A stretch of DNA of 62,918 nt from Nostoc sp. FACHB-973 (GCF_014698115.1 NZ_JACJSJ010000046.1:1-62918), one strand, 5' to 3'. Counted from the first letter of the stretch, positions 23,415 to 32,947 are shown. Notes: generated from the sequence alone by a model not told the origin. Translations and numbers: made by a program.

Positions 23415-26400
23415 CGACTTAAGAAGACCAAAGAATATCTAAAAAAACAGCAAAAAGAATATATAGAAAATTATCCTAATTTGGGTTTGGGTGTTGCTAT
23501 TGTTTATGTCCCTACTCGCCGTATGGCAGAAAAATATGCAGAGTATCTTAATCAAGCTGACTTTAAAACAACCTATTTCCACTCCCGCATTTCTAATAAA
23601 CAGCAAGTCTTGAAAGATTTTAAAGACGGAAAAATAGAAGTAGTAGTCGCAACTAACGCTTTTGGTATGGGTATTGACAGAGAAGGTATCCATACTGTTA
23701 TTCATGTTGCACCACCTGCTACCCCAGAGGCTTACTTACAAGAAATTGGCCGCCTTGCCCGTAACGATGGGGAACGAGGTTCAGCTTATCTGTTTTGGCA
23801 TCAAGATGATTTTAACTGGATATTTGAGCAACAAGGGCGATCGCAAATTAGTTTTCAGGCTCTCAAAAGTTGCTGGCGTTTAATTCGACCCCGACTAAAA
23901 ACTCAAGACGCTTGGATAAGTACTTTGGATTTAGCGAAACCTTTATCTTTAGAAGAGCCAGAAGATTTAGAAATATTAGAGACTCAAGCACGGGTTGCTA
24001 TCTTCTATTTGGAAAAAGCTGGATTGATACGGGAAGGAGAATCTTGTCCTTGCTACTTGAATATTTACTTGAAACGGGAACTTAACTTAGAAGAAATTGG
24101 TAAATTAACCGGTGATGCTAATAAATTAGCTTTGTTCTTATTTGATATTGGTTTTAGAAAAAATCAAACTAGTATTAAACTAGATGTACGCGAGGTATCT
24201 TTAGTAACGGGAATTTTGCCTCCATCTGTGATTAAGACTGTGCGTGAATTGGTTAATATTGGTTTAGTAAATTGGGAATATAAAATCGCTTTTAAATTTG
24301 AAAAGCAATCTAATAGAACGCTGGAACAGTTTAAATTAAGCACTCAAGCCTTTTTGAATTGGCTCCAGTCCGAATCACCAGAAATAGATGAAGAAAAATC
24401 TATATTGCTTCACGTAGAAGCTTTAGAAGAAAAATTAGGTAAAAAAGCACGTATTGCAGATAGTTTGAGAATTTTAACTCAACTAAAATTAGCTAATTAC
24501 ACTAAAGAAAGTCGTGATACAACTCGCCTATTTCTGAAACAAGAGGAAACACTAACTCAGTGGTTAGAGAGCGCAAACAAAATTTGGGAGAAACAATGGC
24601 AAGAAATTGACTATATTGATAACATTTTAGATCAGTTATTTAAGGACAAAAACTGGAAGCGGGAAGATAGCCAACTTCTTGATTTAGCAGAATTAGAAAC
24701 ACGCATCGATATTCAAGAATATCCAAAATTAGACCTTTTGAAAGTTTTAGCTTTCATGCAACGTCTAGGAGTAGTTGTTTTAGGGAGAGGAGATTTAGGT
24801 AATTTAATGCTTTATCATTTGCTTCCAGGAAAAGACCGAAAAAACTGGTATGAGAGAGTGTACCCACCTCTGGATGAACACTACACACAACGGCGTAAAC
24901 GCATTGATATTATGCGCCAAGTCTTAGAAGCTGGAATGCAAGATAAAGAAGAACCAATAAAACTTATTCAAATATTAGAAGATTACTTTACCCTCTCTTT
25001 GGATGAATTTTCTCAACGTTGCGGAGAAATACATGGGAATCCACCAATTGTGGAAAAGATTTTAGAAAATCTCAATCCAACCCAAAAGCGGATTGTTACA
25101 GACGATCAAAGTCGTGCATTATTGGTATTGGCGGGACCCGGTTCGGGTAAAACCCATACAATTGTAAGCCGTGTAGCTTATTTGGTATCAGCGAGAGGTG
25201 TTCCACCAGAACGTATTCTAATTTTAGCTTACAATCGTACAGCAGCAGCTGAAGTGCGGAAACGTCTGCACCAACTTTTAGGTAAGCGTGGAACGCTGGT
25301 AGATGCTTTAACTTTTCATGCACTTGCAGCTAAACTGACAGGACTTAAAAGTGGTGATGCTCCCCAAGGAATTCAAGGTGAGGCGCGTTTTAGATGGTTG
25401 TTAGAGCAAGCTATTATCCATCTCCAAGAAAACCATCCTGGATACCAATATATTTTGGTGGATGAGTATCAAGATGTAAATGAATCGCAGTACCAAATAA
25501 TTAAAAGTTTGGCTGGTTTTGATAGTCAGGATGAAGACGAAAGCCAAAAAAGCTTCTTGATGGCTGTGGGTGATGATGATCAAAACCTGTTTGAGTGGAA
25601 TGGTGCAAGTATTGAGTTTATTCGCCATTTCCGTGAAGATTTCAAAATACCACAAGAAGATGTGATTCCTTTAGTGCAAAATTATCGCTCTCGCCCAACT
25701 ATTGTTGAGTTTGCTAATAGTTTTATCGAAAGGGCGATCGCTCCAGAAAACAAACTCAAGGGAGTCAACGAAAGAATACAGGCTGTTAACACTCAGCAGC
25801 CCGGAAAAGTGTTTTGGGGAGAGTATGGACATTTGTACGATGCGGCTGAGTGGATTTCTGAAAAAATAGCCGAAATTTTGACTCAACCTGGTGAAATTCA
25901 GAAAGAAAAAATAGCAGTTTTGGCACATTGCTGGAAAGACCTGCGTTTTTTACAGCATGTTTTGCGAGATAGTTGGGGAAACGACCAAGATATTGCTTAC
26001 CAGTTATACAACACACAAGATAATTTACGTCCTATCAAGAGTTGTGTCGGTCAAGCAGTCCTACAAGAATTACGGAAAGAACCTAATCTGCATATTTCTA
26101 ACCCCCAAGCCCATCTTGAAGACTTACGCCAAAAATTAGGTTATAGCGATCGCGATGCTGCTTGGTCATCATTGATACAGGCTTTGAGCTGCTGTTCACA
26201 GATGACTCAAGAGGATATGGCATACCTTTTAGAAGAAGCTCGTCCTGTACGACCTGCACAAGTAATTTTATCAACTTTTCATAGTGCCAAAGGTTCAGAA
26301 TTTAGTCACGTTTTTCTGTTGGAAGATGGTTTTATAGATGGCAACAAGATAGAAAGTCGTGCTAGGGAATTGTACGTAGGATTCACAAGAGCCAAGGAAG

Positions 26401-26918
26401 AATTATATATACTTTTTAGTAATAAGAGTAATTCAATACACCAAATATTATTGGATGTTTTCAATAGTATGAACTCTCATCAACATATTCAGAATGTTCA
26501 GGTAGCTCAAGTTAATTTACCCCCTAGTATTCGCTATCAATGGTTTCTAGATCCAAGAGATTTATTTTTAAGCGAGCGGATGGTCACGAACCAATTTGGG
26601 CGTGAACGGATAAAAGCTTATGCTCGTGAATGGGGGCGACTTTACCTAATGCCTCAAAATAATGGTTTTACTCCCCATGAAATTTGCTGGAGAGATTTGA
26701 AAGATAATACTGGGAGAGGTGTTGTAGCTGTTCTCTCTAAAGAAGGAAAAGACCAGCTACAGAAACATCTTAATGTCAATAAACATTTAGCTGTAAATGG
26801 TCATACTGTTTTTCGAGTTGAGCGAGATGATAAGTTTTTTCAAAATGTGGGTGAACAGGAACACGAGGATCACCACTATGTTGTCTTGCCTTACTTTGAG
26901 GTAGAAGAAGTGTTGTAA
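23415..26918 (+). pseudogene. RecQ-UvrD fusion helicase, C-terminal part after the in-frame stop
   Basis: A direct in-frame continuation of the preceding gene. The first possible starts are TTG at 23481 or later, with no ribosome-binding site. It begins RLKKTKEYLKK, then completes RecQ: VAIVYVPTRRMAEKYAEYL, ATNAFGMGIDREGIHTVIH, motif VI YLQEIGRLARNDGERG. A linker domain follows, then a complete UvrD/PcrA-type SF1 helicase: Walker A LVLAGPGSGKTHTIVSR, YILVDEYQDVNESQYQII, AVGDDDQNLFEWNGA, VQNYRSRPTIVEF, STFHSAKGSEFSHVFLL, ELYVGFTRAKEELYIL. The restored product would be about 1,687 residues combining exonuclease, SF2 and SF1 motors. As it stands, the second half lacks RecQ lobe 1, but its UvrD half is intact and could act alone if translated. 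Confidence 0.75.
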
Positions 26919-26932
26919 TCAAGAATTTCTCT

Positions 26933-26949
26933 AAGCTCGACTTTATCCA
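26933..26949 (+). repeat. Solo copy of the MITE-like terminal repeat
   Basis: AAGCTCGACTTTATCCA lies just after the helicase stop. It matches the terminal inverted repeats of the element at 35637-35813. No partner end is found nearby, so it is a single remnant or a shared 3' flank. Confidence 0.55.
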
Positions 26950-27009
26950 AAATTAAGAACTTAGTTTTCTTAATCCGGCAAAACCCTGACTTTTTGGCAT
27001 TGTAGTACA

Positions 27010-28065
27010 CTATGGTTTAATGAGTTTAATGATTCTGGTAGCTACGTTTGTAGGGTTATTTGAACTCAAGAAGGCATCTTTATCTACCATTTCTACATAG
27101 CTATTATTAGCTTGTAGCCAGTTTTTAAAGATTTTGTACTTACGATTAAAGAAAACTGATTCAGGTATGACTGAAACTAATACGCCACCCGGTACGAGTA
27201 ACTTCCAAGCCTGGTAGATATGTTGGACAAGTTCACAAAATGGAGGATTCATGATACAGGCATTGTACAAATGACTGGGGTTAAACTCCAGAAAATTTTT
27301 CCCTACGAGATTAAATCCTTTGAGTTCTAGAATTTGTCGTAAATCGTAATTAATCTCAACCACCTCTAGTTGAACATTAGGATAGGTATCAGTGATATAC
27401 TCAGCAATATTTCCACTACCAGCACTAGGCTCTAAAATTTGCCAATTTGGTTTAATATCTGCCAGTTGAACAAGCCGTTGACAGACTAGTTTAGGAGTAG
27501 GGAAGAAATCTCCATCTTTCATCCCAATGATTTCTAACTCAAGCTTATTGAGTAGTTGCTTGGTAGTATCAATTGCTTCAGGTTTTACTACCCGTTGAAT
27601 TTCTGTTATTGCGGATATGATTTCGCTTGGTGTATGTAATCCGGCGCGACTCAAAGACTTTACCCAGTCTCGGTAATATTCGCCTGCCAATTTTTCTTGG
27701 ACTTTCTGAATTGTTTCTCCCATTTGGGAAATTCTAAATAGGGCTTCTACTTGCGATTTGTGAGATATACCGCGTAGTATTGGTGCGATATTTCCTGCTT
27801 CCCACATTTGTGCGATCGCAAATAACCAAGATTGGATGATTTCAAGTTCAATTCCTTCTTGGATTATCCCTTGAGCTATAGTTTTACGATGCTTTGTTAC
27901 CCTTTGATTTCCAATAGCAGGATTTTTCTTTTGGTCGATTGTTGGCTGCATGGAAGCAGCTAAATTACGGAGGGCTTCTGCTTTTTCTAAATTAGGAATA
28001 TTGAAAATATCTACTATAGGTGAATTATCCTCGTTGTAGGGTAGATTGAGTAGAGATAGTTGCAT
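27010..28065 (-). CDS. N6-adenine DNA methyltransferase-like protein
   Basis: A 351-residue SAM-dependent methyltransferase. The C-terminal catalytic domain shows FFPTPKLVCQRLVQLA, SAM-binding motif I ILEPSAGSGNIAEYI, motif II-like LEVVEINYDLRQIL, and motif IV CIMNPPF, the NPPF of adenine-N6 enzymes. The N-terminal 170 residues are helical and could recognise DNA. Its very start, MQLSLLNLPY, resembles a clamp-binding peptide. It is the last gene of the long PRTRC-like unit and overlaps its upstream neighbour by 41 bases. A nuclease-fold gene lies two genes upstream, so a modification role in replication or self-marking, or in a restriction-like pair, is possible. Confidence 0.85.
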   Translation of the reverse strand: MQLSLLNLPYNEDNSPIVDIFNIPNLEKAEALRNLAASMQPTIDQKKNPAIGNQRVTKHRKTIAQGIIQEGIELEIIQSWLFAIAQMWEAGNIAPILRGISHKSQVEALFRISQMGETIQKVQEKLAGEYYRDWVKSLSRAGLHTPSEIISAITEIQRVVKPEAIDTTKQLLNKLELEIIGMKDGDFFPTPKLVCQRLVQLADIKPNWQILEPSAGSGNIAEYITDTYPNVQLEVVEINYDLRQILELKGFNLVGKNFLEFNPSHLYNACIMNPPFCELVQHIYQAWKLLVPGGVLVSVIPESVFFNRKYKIFKNWLQANNSYVEMVDKDAFLSSNNPTNVATRIIKLIKP

Positions 28066-28375
28066 TGCTTGATTCCTTTAAATCTTTGACGGCGCATTCA
28101 AGAATTAGGGAGGTTGGCACATTCCAAGCTTTTACCTCCCATTCAGTGGCTAATCGTTCTGAGTGACGGATAACTGCACTACTACATTTGTTTTTTCTGA
28201 CAAGCCAATTTCTAAACTTTTCGGCTTGTTCTTTGGTATCGAACCCGAAGTAGCTGGTTTTTCTATTTCCCAAGGGGTCGGTAATGGTTGCTACCCGACG
28301 CGAGAGAATATTGAGCGTCCAACCACTGTTAGGAGTGAGTTCGATTTTCGTGATATTTAATTCTGTTGGATTCAT
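28025..28375 (-). CDS. Small hypothetical protein in the PRTRC-like unit
   Basis: A 116-residue protein of unknown function. It opens with a beta-rich segment (LNITKIELTPNSGWTLNILSRRVATITDP), then FGFDTKEQAEKFRNWLVRKNKC, resembling a small DNA- or RNA-binding fold. Its start overlaps the nuclease stop as ATGA, and its end overlaps the methylase gene, so all three are probably co-translated. Confidence 0.7.
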   Translation of the reverse strand: MNPTELNITKIELTPNSGWTLNILSRRVATITDPLGNRKTSYFGFDTKEQAEKFRNWLVRKNKCSSAVIRHSERLATEWEVKAWNVPTSLILECAVKDLKESSNATISTQSTLQRG

Positions 28376-29055
28376 ATTTCAACTTCAGGAATTGCTGCTA
28401 AATATTCCATAGTTGATATTTCTTTGGCTAGCCATTTATCATGTGCTTCTTGAGGGGTCATTTTGTGGACTAAAAGTTTTTTCTCTTTATCATCTTCTAC
28501 AAAAGGAGCTAGTGTTTCTTCTAGCCGGGCTTTGAAATTTAAATGTTTAGCTTCAGAATAAGTAAACTGGTAAATACTATCAGTGTTAACGAACAAGTAA
28601 ACCAGGCTAATTTGCTCCAATGGTATTCCAGTTTGTTCGTATAGGAGAAATAACCTCAGTTGAGTTTGCCATTTGCTCTCAAGAATTTCAAATTTAAGAG
28701 GTTTTTGAATAGTCCAGTCAAACCCAACTGCTTGATTTTCGCCGTAGATAATGAGGTCGCACTCGCTGTAGAGAAGAATATCGTGGTATAAATATTGAAG
28801 TTGGGCGTTCCATTGTTTGTTGCCAGGAATATTTAGAAAAGGTTTTACCTTATCGACCCAGTTATTAATTTGGGGGTATGCCTTCAATAAAGCTTCCACT
28901 GGTAGCCCTAACCCAATTTGTTGCATAATGAGGTGAAACTGACCGCCAGCAACTTCAGATTCACTTTTGACAGTTAGATTACGATAATTTATCGTTGATA
29001 AGCATTCTGGATTTTGTTCAACTAGTTCAAGTGTTTTGTGATTAAAACGATTCAT
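28372..29055 (-). CDS. PD-(D/E)XK superfamily (RecB/Cas4-like) nuclease
   Basis: A 227-residue protein with features of the PDDEXK_1/RecB-like nuclease family. An N-terminal helix pair ends in YHDILLYSECDLIIYGENQAVGFDWTIQKP, where the acidic residues of a PD...D-x-K-like core lie. WQTQLRLFLLYEQTGIPLEQISLVYLF matches the typical QxxxY helix of that family. The canonical lysine is replaced or shifted (DWTIQKP), so activity is uncertain. The start ATG 29055 is preferred over 29070 because a leader hairpin abuts it. Confidence 0.65.
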   Translation of the reverse strand: MNRFNHKTLELVEQNPECLSTINYRNLTVKSESEVAGGQFHLIMQQIGLGLPVEALLKAYPQINNWVDKVKPFLNIPGNKQWNAQLQYLYHDILLYSECDLIIYGENQAVGFDWTIQKPLKFEILESKWQTQLRLFLLYEQTGIPLEQISLVYLFVNTDSIYQFTYSEAKHLNFKARLEETLAPFVEDDKEKKLLVHKMTPQEAHDKWLAKEISTMEYLAAIPEVEI

Positions 29056-29057
29056 AA

Positions 29058-29110
29058 AAATATATCCCAACTTTAGTTTTTGGGATATATTTGCGTAAGC
29101 TATTTGTGGT
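29058..29110 (-). promoter_or_regulatory. ACCAC-RCWNACGC-hairpin leader, nuclease gene
   Basis: On the minus strand: ACCAC (29106-29110), 9 bases, ACGC inside GCTTACGC (29093-29100), then directly a 13-bp perfect stem AAATATATCCCAA/TTGGGATATATTT (29058-29092), then two bases and ATG 29055. The ACCAC box lies in the last codons of the ThiF-like gene. Confidence 0.65.
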
Positions 29111-29957
29111 AATTTGTTTGCGGAATATAGTATTTTTTGAGTTGGTCGATGCTTGTATATAAACTTCGAGTTGACATTGCTTTGAGGTCAAAATAACTGG
29201 CGAACTTTTTCAACCCCCCAGTGAGGGTTAATTCTAGTAGATACTGGGCTGCGATCGCACTCGTCATTTTATTGACGAATAGTGATTGATAATTCCGTGC
29301 TTGAATTTCTGCACATGAAAGGTTGTTGTCGCTAAGTTCTTCCGGTTGAGGAACCAACAGTTCTGGGTGAACCAGCACCGGGGAGGGAAGATGCAACCAG
29401 AATTGAGGTTTGTCTGGATTATTGGAAGCTTGGACTATATCAAAATTAGAGTGCGTTCCAATTACTACTTGTCCAGAGTAGTTGCTGTTTCCACAATCCA
29501 GCCAAAATAGCGATGCTGGCTCATTTGCACTGTTGATTTTGAGAACAGAGTGAATTTTGCTCCTGGCTGTGCTGTTATCTACACAGCCAATAATTACCGT
29601 TAGGGTATTCCACCAACTGGCTGTGCGAATCAAGTCTTCTTCAAACCAGTCGCAAACGGCTGTAATCTCTATTCCATACTTGGCACTGCATCTTGCAGCC
29701 AGTGTTTCTGCCTTTGGTAGCCCAATTTCAGCTTGTTGATAATTTTGGCGGCTGATATTTTTGAGTTCGACAGCATCGCCATCAACGATCGCAAAGTTAA
29801 TTTCTTTTCTAGTATGCTGGAGTTGCAGAATAATTCGACATAAATCTTCTGCAAGAAACCCGCCTGTTCCTCCTACTCCTACTAAGACGAAGTTGATACG
29901 AGTATGATTGCGAGGTAAGACGGGTAAAGCTTGTTGGTAAGTAATTAATTCGAGCAT
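29100..29957 (-). CDS. PRTRC-system ThiF-family (E1-like) protein
   Basis: A 285-residue E1/ThiF-like adenylyltransferase. The nucleotide loop is INFVLVGVGGTGGFLAEDLCRI, followed by FAIVDGDAVELKNISRQNYQQAEIGLPKAETLA, with the conserved R/Q/K residues of ThiF/MoeB enzymes, and VIIGCVDNSTARSKIH. FWLDCGNSNYSGQVVIG offers a conserved-looking Cys that could serve in thioester transfer. It overlaps the JAMM gene by 13 bases. With the E2-like and JAMM-like genes it reproduces the core of the PRTRC cassette, a ubiquitin-like trio known mainly from proteobacterial plasmids and islands; its biochemical role is unsettled. Confidence 0.85.
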   Translation of the reverse strand: MLELITYQQALPVLPRNHTRINFVLVGVGGTGGFLAEDLCRIILQLQHTRKEINFAIVDGDAVELKNISRQNYQQAEIGLPKAETLAARCSAKYGIEITAVCDWFEEDLIRTASWWNTLTVIIGCVDNSTARSKIHSVLKINSANEPASLFWLDCGNSNYSGQVVIGTHSNFDIVQASNNPDKPQFWLHLPSPVLVHPELLVPQPEELSDNNLSCAEIQARNYQSLFVNKMTSAIAAQYLLELTLTGGLKKFASYFDLKAMSTRSLYTSIDQLKKYYIPQTNYHK

Positions 29958-30541
29958 TTTACCTGTGGCGGCAGTTCAAATATTTGATTGGGGTTGATGT
30001 CGAAAAAGTGATTGTATATTCCGATGCGGGTATAGATTGTGGGAATGGTATTCAGTGTGCCAATAATCGCGAACACTCGAAATTTGCCTTTTTCTTCTTG
30101 ATTGTCTGCACTTGAAGGATAAGCAGCTAGAGTTCCATGACTGTGCATTTCCACTAAGCTATTTGTATAGCTTTTATTGAGTGCGCTTTCTAAAGATAAG
30201 ACGTGAGTAGAGGACGCGGTTTGTAGTGGTGTATGACACCACCATTGGTTGTTTGTCACTCCCAAGTAGAATAGGATTTCCTGTTGGGGGTTGATACTAG
30301 CAGCATTGATAATCTCGGCGATCGCTTGGCTGGGTACTTTTGGGACTTTCAGACGGAAGTAGGGTTCAAGGGGTTGGAGTCCAGCAACTTGAGTTTGAGT
30401 TAGTTGCAAGCAAACCTCTAACTCGCGACGATGCGATCGCAAGAAAAGCCCATTTGCTGCCAGCCAGTATTCCTGGAGTTTTTGGCTGTAAGGAGGAAAG
30501 TTATTACTTGTAGCGAGGTGATAACCGATAAAAGGATTCAT
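29945..30541 (-). CDS. PRTRC-system protein A (JAMM/Mov34 peptidase-like)
   Basis: A 198-residue protein whose C-terminal half carries a complete JAMM signature: LVEMHSHGTLAAYPSSADN, giving H-x-H-x10-D with Ser before the Asp. That is the zinc site of Mov34/MPN deubiquitinase-like enzymes. The N-terminal half (RRELEVCLQLTQTQVAGLQPLEPYFRLKVP) matches the beta-rich PRTRC-A type. It is encoded three bases after the E2-like gene and overlaps the ThiF-like gene. Confidence 0.85.
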   Translation of the reverse strand: MNPFIGYHLATSNNFPPYSQKLQEYWLAANGLFLRSHRRELEVCLQLTQTQVAGLQPLEPYFRLKVPKVPSQAIAEIINAASINPQQEILFYLGVTNNQWWCHTPLQTASSTHVLSLESALNKSYTNSLVEMHSHGTLAAYPSSADNQEEKGKFRVFAIIGTLNTIPTIYTRIGIYNHFFDINPNQIFELPPQVKCSN

Positions 30542-30543
30542 GG

Positions 30544-31266
30544 TTAACTCAACAAATGATTGATAATGTCTTCTGGGGTTGTGATTTTCCAGCTATGAAC
30601 GGGAACAAGGTCACTTGAAGGGTAGGATTTAGCTTTAGATTCGTGTAATTTGATTAGCTGATTGCAGATATTATCAGGATGAGTTTTTGATTTGCCTTGG
30701 GATAAGTCCTTGTTAAAAGGTGATTTCCAGAACAGATCCCAAACTTGGCCTATGCTTGCAGCACTGCACATACTGAGAGAATTTCCCCCAAAGCAAATAC
30801 TAGAGTCGTCCCAACCGTTAGGTAGAGGAGGCTTGTACAGTTGTGCGTCTGGTTTAAATACCTTCCCTTTAACTGCCCACAGGTAATATTTACTACCGCA
30901 TCCAGCAAATAAGAATGCAGGCATGGGGACAGTCATTACTTCAGGTTCCTGTTCTATAATTTGAATTTGATATTTTTGGGGAGAGTAAAACTGAATAATG
31001 GCCTCTCCCTCTGGATTTTTACCCCACCAAATTGTGTTGCTAGAAAGCCATCCAGATGCGGCAGTTTTACTTGTGAAGGCTTTCTCTACTGCTTCAGGAG
31101 ATAAGAATTTATATTTAGACTCTTTGCCTTCGCGTTCGACTAAAATAAACTGTCCTTTGAGGATAATTAACTGCCCTAGTAAATCATCTTGGGGAATATT
31201 GGCAAGCAGAATTTGTGAGATATTTTCTAAGTTAATTATTGGTAATATATTTGTGTCTACATTCAT
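30544..31266 (-). CDS. PRTRC-system protein B (prokaryotic E2 family D)
   Basis: A 240-residue E2-like protein. ATG 31266 overlaps the previous stop as ATGA; an upstream frame to 31287 is rejected. Family landmarks are the central PMPAFLFAGCGSKYYLWAVKG and PPLPNGWDDSSICFGGNSLSM. The Cys of ICFGG is the likely E2-type active site, followed by QVWDLFWKSPFN. It would accept a modifier from the ThiF-like protein if the system works like ubiquitin conjugation. Order and neighbours fit PRTRC proteins B, A and ThiF. Confidence 0.85.
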   Translation of the reverse strand: MNVDTNILPIINLENISQILLANIPQDDLLGQLIILKGQFILVEREGKESKYKFLSPEAVEKAFTSKTAASGWLSSNTIWWGKNPEGEAIIQFYSPQKYQIQIIEQEPEVMTVPMPAFLFAGCGSKYYLWAVKGKVFKPDAQLYKPPLPNGWDDSSICFGGNSLSMCSAASIGQVWDLFWKSPFNKDLSQGKSKTHPDNICNQLIKLHESKAKSYPSSDLVPVHSWKITTPEDIINHLLS

Positions 31267-31991
31267 GCTTTTGATGCTTGATTCCAAATTTTCACTGCTG
31301 CTTTTCGAGCAGAAAGAGATGTTTCTAACAAATGGCTAACCTCATTTGATTTCTCCATCATCGAGACGGCTTCTTGCCACTTTTGAGCGAGAAATATGAT
31401 ATTCTCATAAGTCCATTCCAGCCAATCGCTTGTTTCACACGTAATATCTAGCCAAATATTTTCAGTTGAGTAATCTATAATTCGTATGGCTATATCTAAA
31501 TATTGCAGGGGACTTTTGTAACGACGACATAGCCTTACAAATTTCTCGAAGTAAATTTCTTCTGCTGGAGCAATGTAGTCAGGAGTAAAACCAAAATTTA
31601 GTTTCCATTGGCTGATATTGTACCCTTGCCCCATCAATGACAGTAGGAACTTCTCCGAGTATACCAGTTCCTCAAAATCTTCATTCCACCACTCAAGTCT
31701 TTGTGGTGAAACTAGAATACTATCACGTTCGGGATTAAACTCGATTTCATCGATATATTCTACTGGGAATAGATTTTCATTCACTAGGTTAATAAATTCA
31801 ATTTCTCTATCTAGGTAAGCGCTAGTTGGATGTGATTGTTTATTAATAGGTATGGTTGATTCTAACCATTTTTCTGGAAATAATTTTTGATACAGGCTTA
31901 AAATATTTACTCGTTCGGAAAGATTTTCTAGGTAACTAACTGCTGTTAGACAAGTAATAGGTATTTTGAATGAGTGGATATTGCAAAGCAT
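31263..31991 (-). CDS. Hypothetical protein in the PRTRC-F position
   Basis: A 242-residue protein lying between the C-like and B genes, the place of PRTRC protein F in the canonical E-C-F-B-A-ThiF order. No catalytic motif is seen. The sequence is acidic and aromatic-rich (LEWWNEDFEELVYSEKFLLSLMG, ENIWLDITCETSDWLEWTYENIIF), suggesting a compact helical domain. It is translationally coupled to B by a four-base overlap. The assignment to F is from synteny only. Confidence 0.6.
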   Translation of the reverse strand: MLCNIHSFKIPITCLTAVSYLENLSERVNILSLYQKLFPEKWLESTIPINKQSHPTSAYLDREIEFINLVNENLFPVEYIDEIEFNPERDSILVSPQRLEWWNEDFEELVYSEKFLLSLMGQGYNISQWKLNFGFTPDYIAPAEEIYFEKFVRLCRRYKSPLQYLDIAIRIIDYSTENIWLDITCETSDWLEWTYENIIFLAQKWQEAVSMMEKSNEVSHLLETSLSARKAAVKIWNQASKA

Positions 31992-31999
31992 AATTAATC

Positions 32000-32022
32000 A
32001 GCCGCTACGAGTTATAGCGGCT
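32000..32022 (-). promoter_or_regulatory. Hairpin upstream of the PRTRC-F-position gene
   Basis: A perfect 8-bp stem AGCCGCTA/TAGCGGCT with a 7-base loop lies 8 bases before the ATG at 31991. No T-run or RCWNACGC motif is present. It may set the ratio of C to F expression. Confidence 0.45.
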
Positions 32023-32034
32023 ATAAATTTGTGA

Positions 32035-32457
32035 TTACAGTACAGGATATTTACTCGTAATAGCAGGTTGCTGTTTAAGACTTTGAGCAACTTTTTCGCT
32101 ATAGGTTTCCCAAGATTGGCCGAGCTTGATAGCTTTATCTATCTCAGGTTGTAAGGTAATTAAATTTTCGAGACTAATTTGACTGTTTATCTCTAGAAGC
32201 TTTATCTGCCATCCTAACTTTAGTGCAGGATTTATTTCTTCAAAACTGTTTTTCAATTCTCTAAATTGACTTCCTTTAGTACCTGCTTTTTTTACCAAAC
32301 GAATTGAAACTGTATCATCAGTTGTTTGTCGTTCAATTTCGGCATTAGCATACTCTGGAAAGTAGACGCTAATAGCTGTTTTGAGAGTATTGTCATCCTG
32401 GGCGATCGCCTCATCCAGAGGAATTTCTTGTCCTTCGATAATAGCAATGTACTTCAT
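32035..32457 (-). CDS. PRTRC-system protein C-like
   Basis: A 140-residue protein whose N-terminal 65 residues look like PRTRC protein C: KYIAIIEGQEIPLDEA, AISVYFPEYANAEIE, then SIRLVKKAGTKG, similar to the family's ...AVGTKG ending. PRTRC C is normally about half this size and has a small beta-rich, possibly ubiquitin-like, fold. Here a helical extension of about 70 residues follows (FEEINPALKLGWQIKLLEIN). No C-terminal GlyGly is present, so it is not an obvious modifier. Confidence 0.65.
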   Translation of the reverse strand: MKYIAIIEGQEIPLDEAIAQDDNTLKTAISVYFPEYANAEIERQTTDDTVSIRLVKKAGTKGSQFRELKNSFEEINPALKLGWQIKLLEINSQISLENLITLQPEIDKAIKLGQSWETYSEKVAQSLKQQPAITSKYPVL

Positions 32458-32462
32458 GGTAA

Positions 32463-32945
32463 TTAAAATAGTGACAGTTGGTTGTTAGGTGCAGTTTTTT
32501 TATCTTTATCTTCAGGTAGGTTACGCTTTTGTACTTGTTTTGATTGTTCCTGTCGATTCTGAACTTTAGTCTGCTTTTCCATCCTTTGTTTGCAAATATT
32601 TAGCATTTCTGGGAGAGATTTTTCTAAATCCTGTAGCCAGTTATTTATGACAGGCTGAGATGTTATGTCTGTTAGGTGGATTATTTTTATGATTGGAGGT
32701 GCATCTTGGATTCCAATTGAGACAATTGCTTTTTCAGAATTTGGTGTTAACTGAATTGTTATGATGGCGGTTTTGGTAAAAGTTATCCCGCTAGATGAAT
32801 CTTGACTTATAACTTCAGTATTTACTGATTCATCTAATGTTTCTTCTAAATTTAGATTCTCCTGAATATCAGGATTAAAATCTTTACTGCTATAGCTATT
32901 TTCAAAGTCAGTTGTATTCTCGTCAGGTGATGTTTGATTATTCAT
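32463..32945 (-). CDS. PRTRC-E-like protein with C-terminal clamp-binding tail
   Basis: A 160-residue protein. The first 45 residues are acidic and disordered. A central segment, TAIITIQLTPNSEKAIVSIGIQD, and LQDLEKSLPEMLNICKQRM fit the place and general pattern of PRTRC protein E. A basic Gln-rich linker leads to NNQLSLF, a perfect beta-clamp-binding ending. It lies first in the E-C-F-B-A-ThiF order, directly behind the primase-polymerase gene. The E assignment is mainly synteny; the tail is seen directly. Confidence 0.6.
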   Translation of the reverse strand: MNNQTSPDENTTDFENSYSSKDFNPDIQENLNLEETLDESVNTEVISQDSSSGITFTKTAIITIQLTPNSEKAIVSIGIQDAPPIIKIIHLTDITSQPVINNWLQDLEKSLPEMLNICKQRMEKQTKVQNRQEQSKQVQKRNLPEDKDKKTAPNNQLSLF

Positions 32946-32947
32946 GA

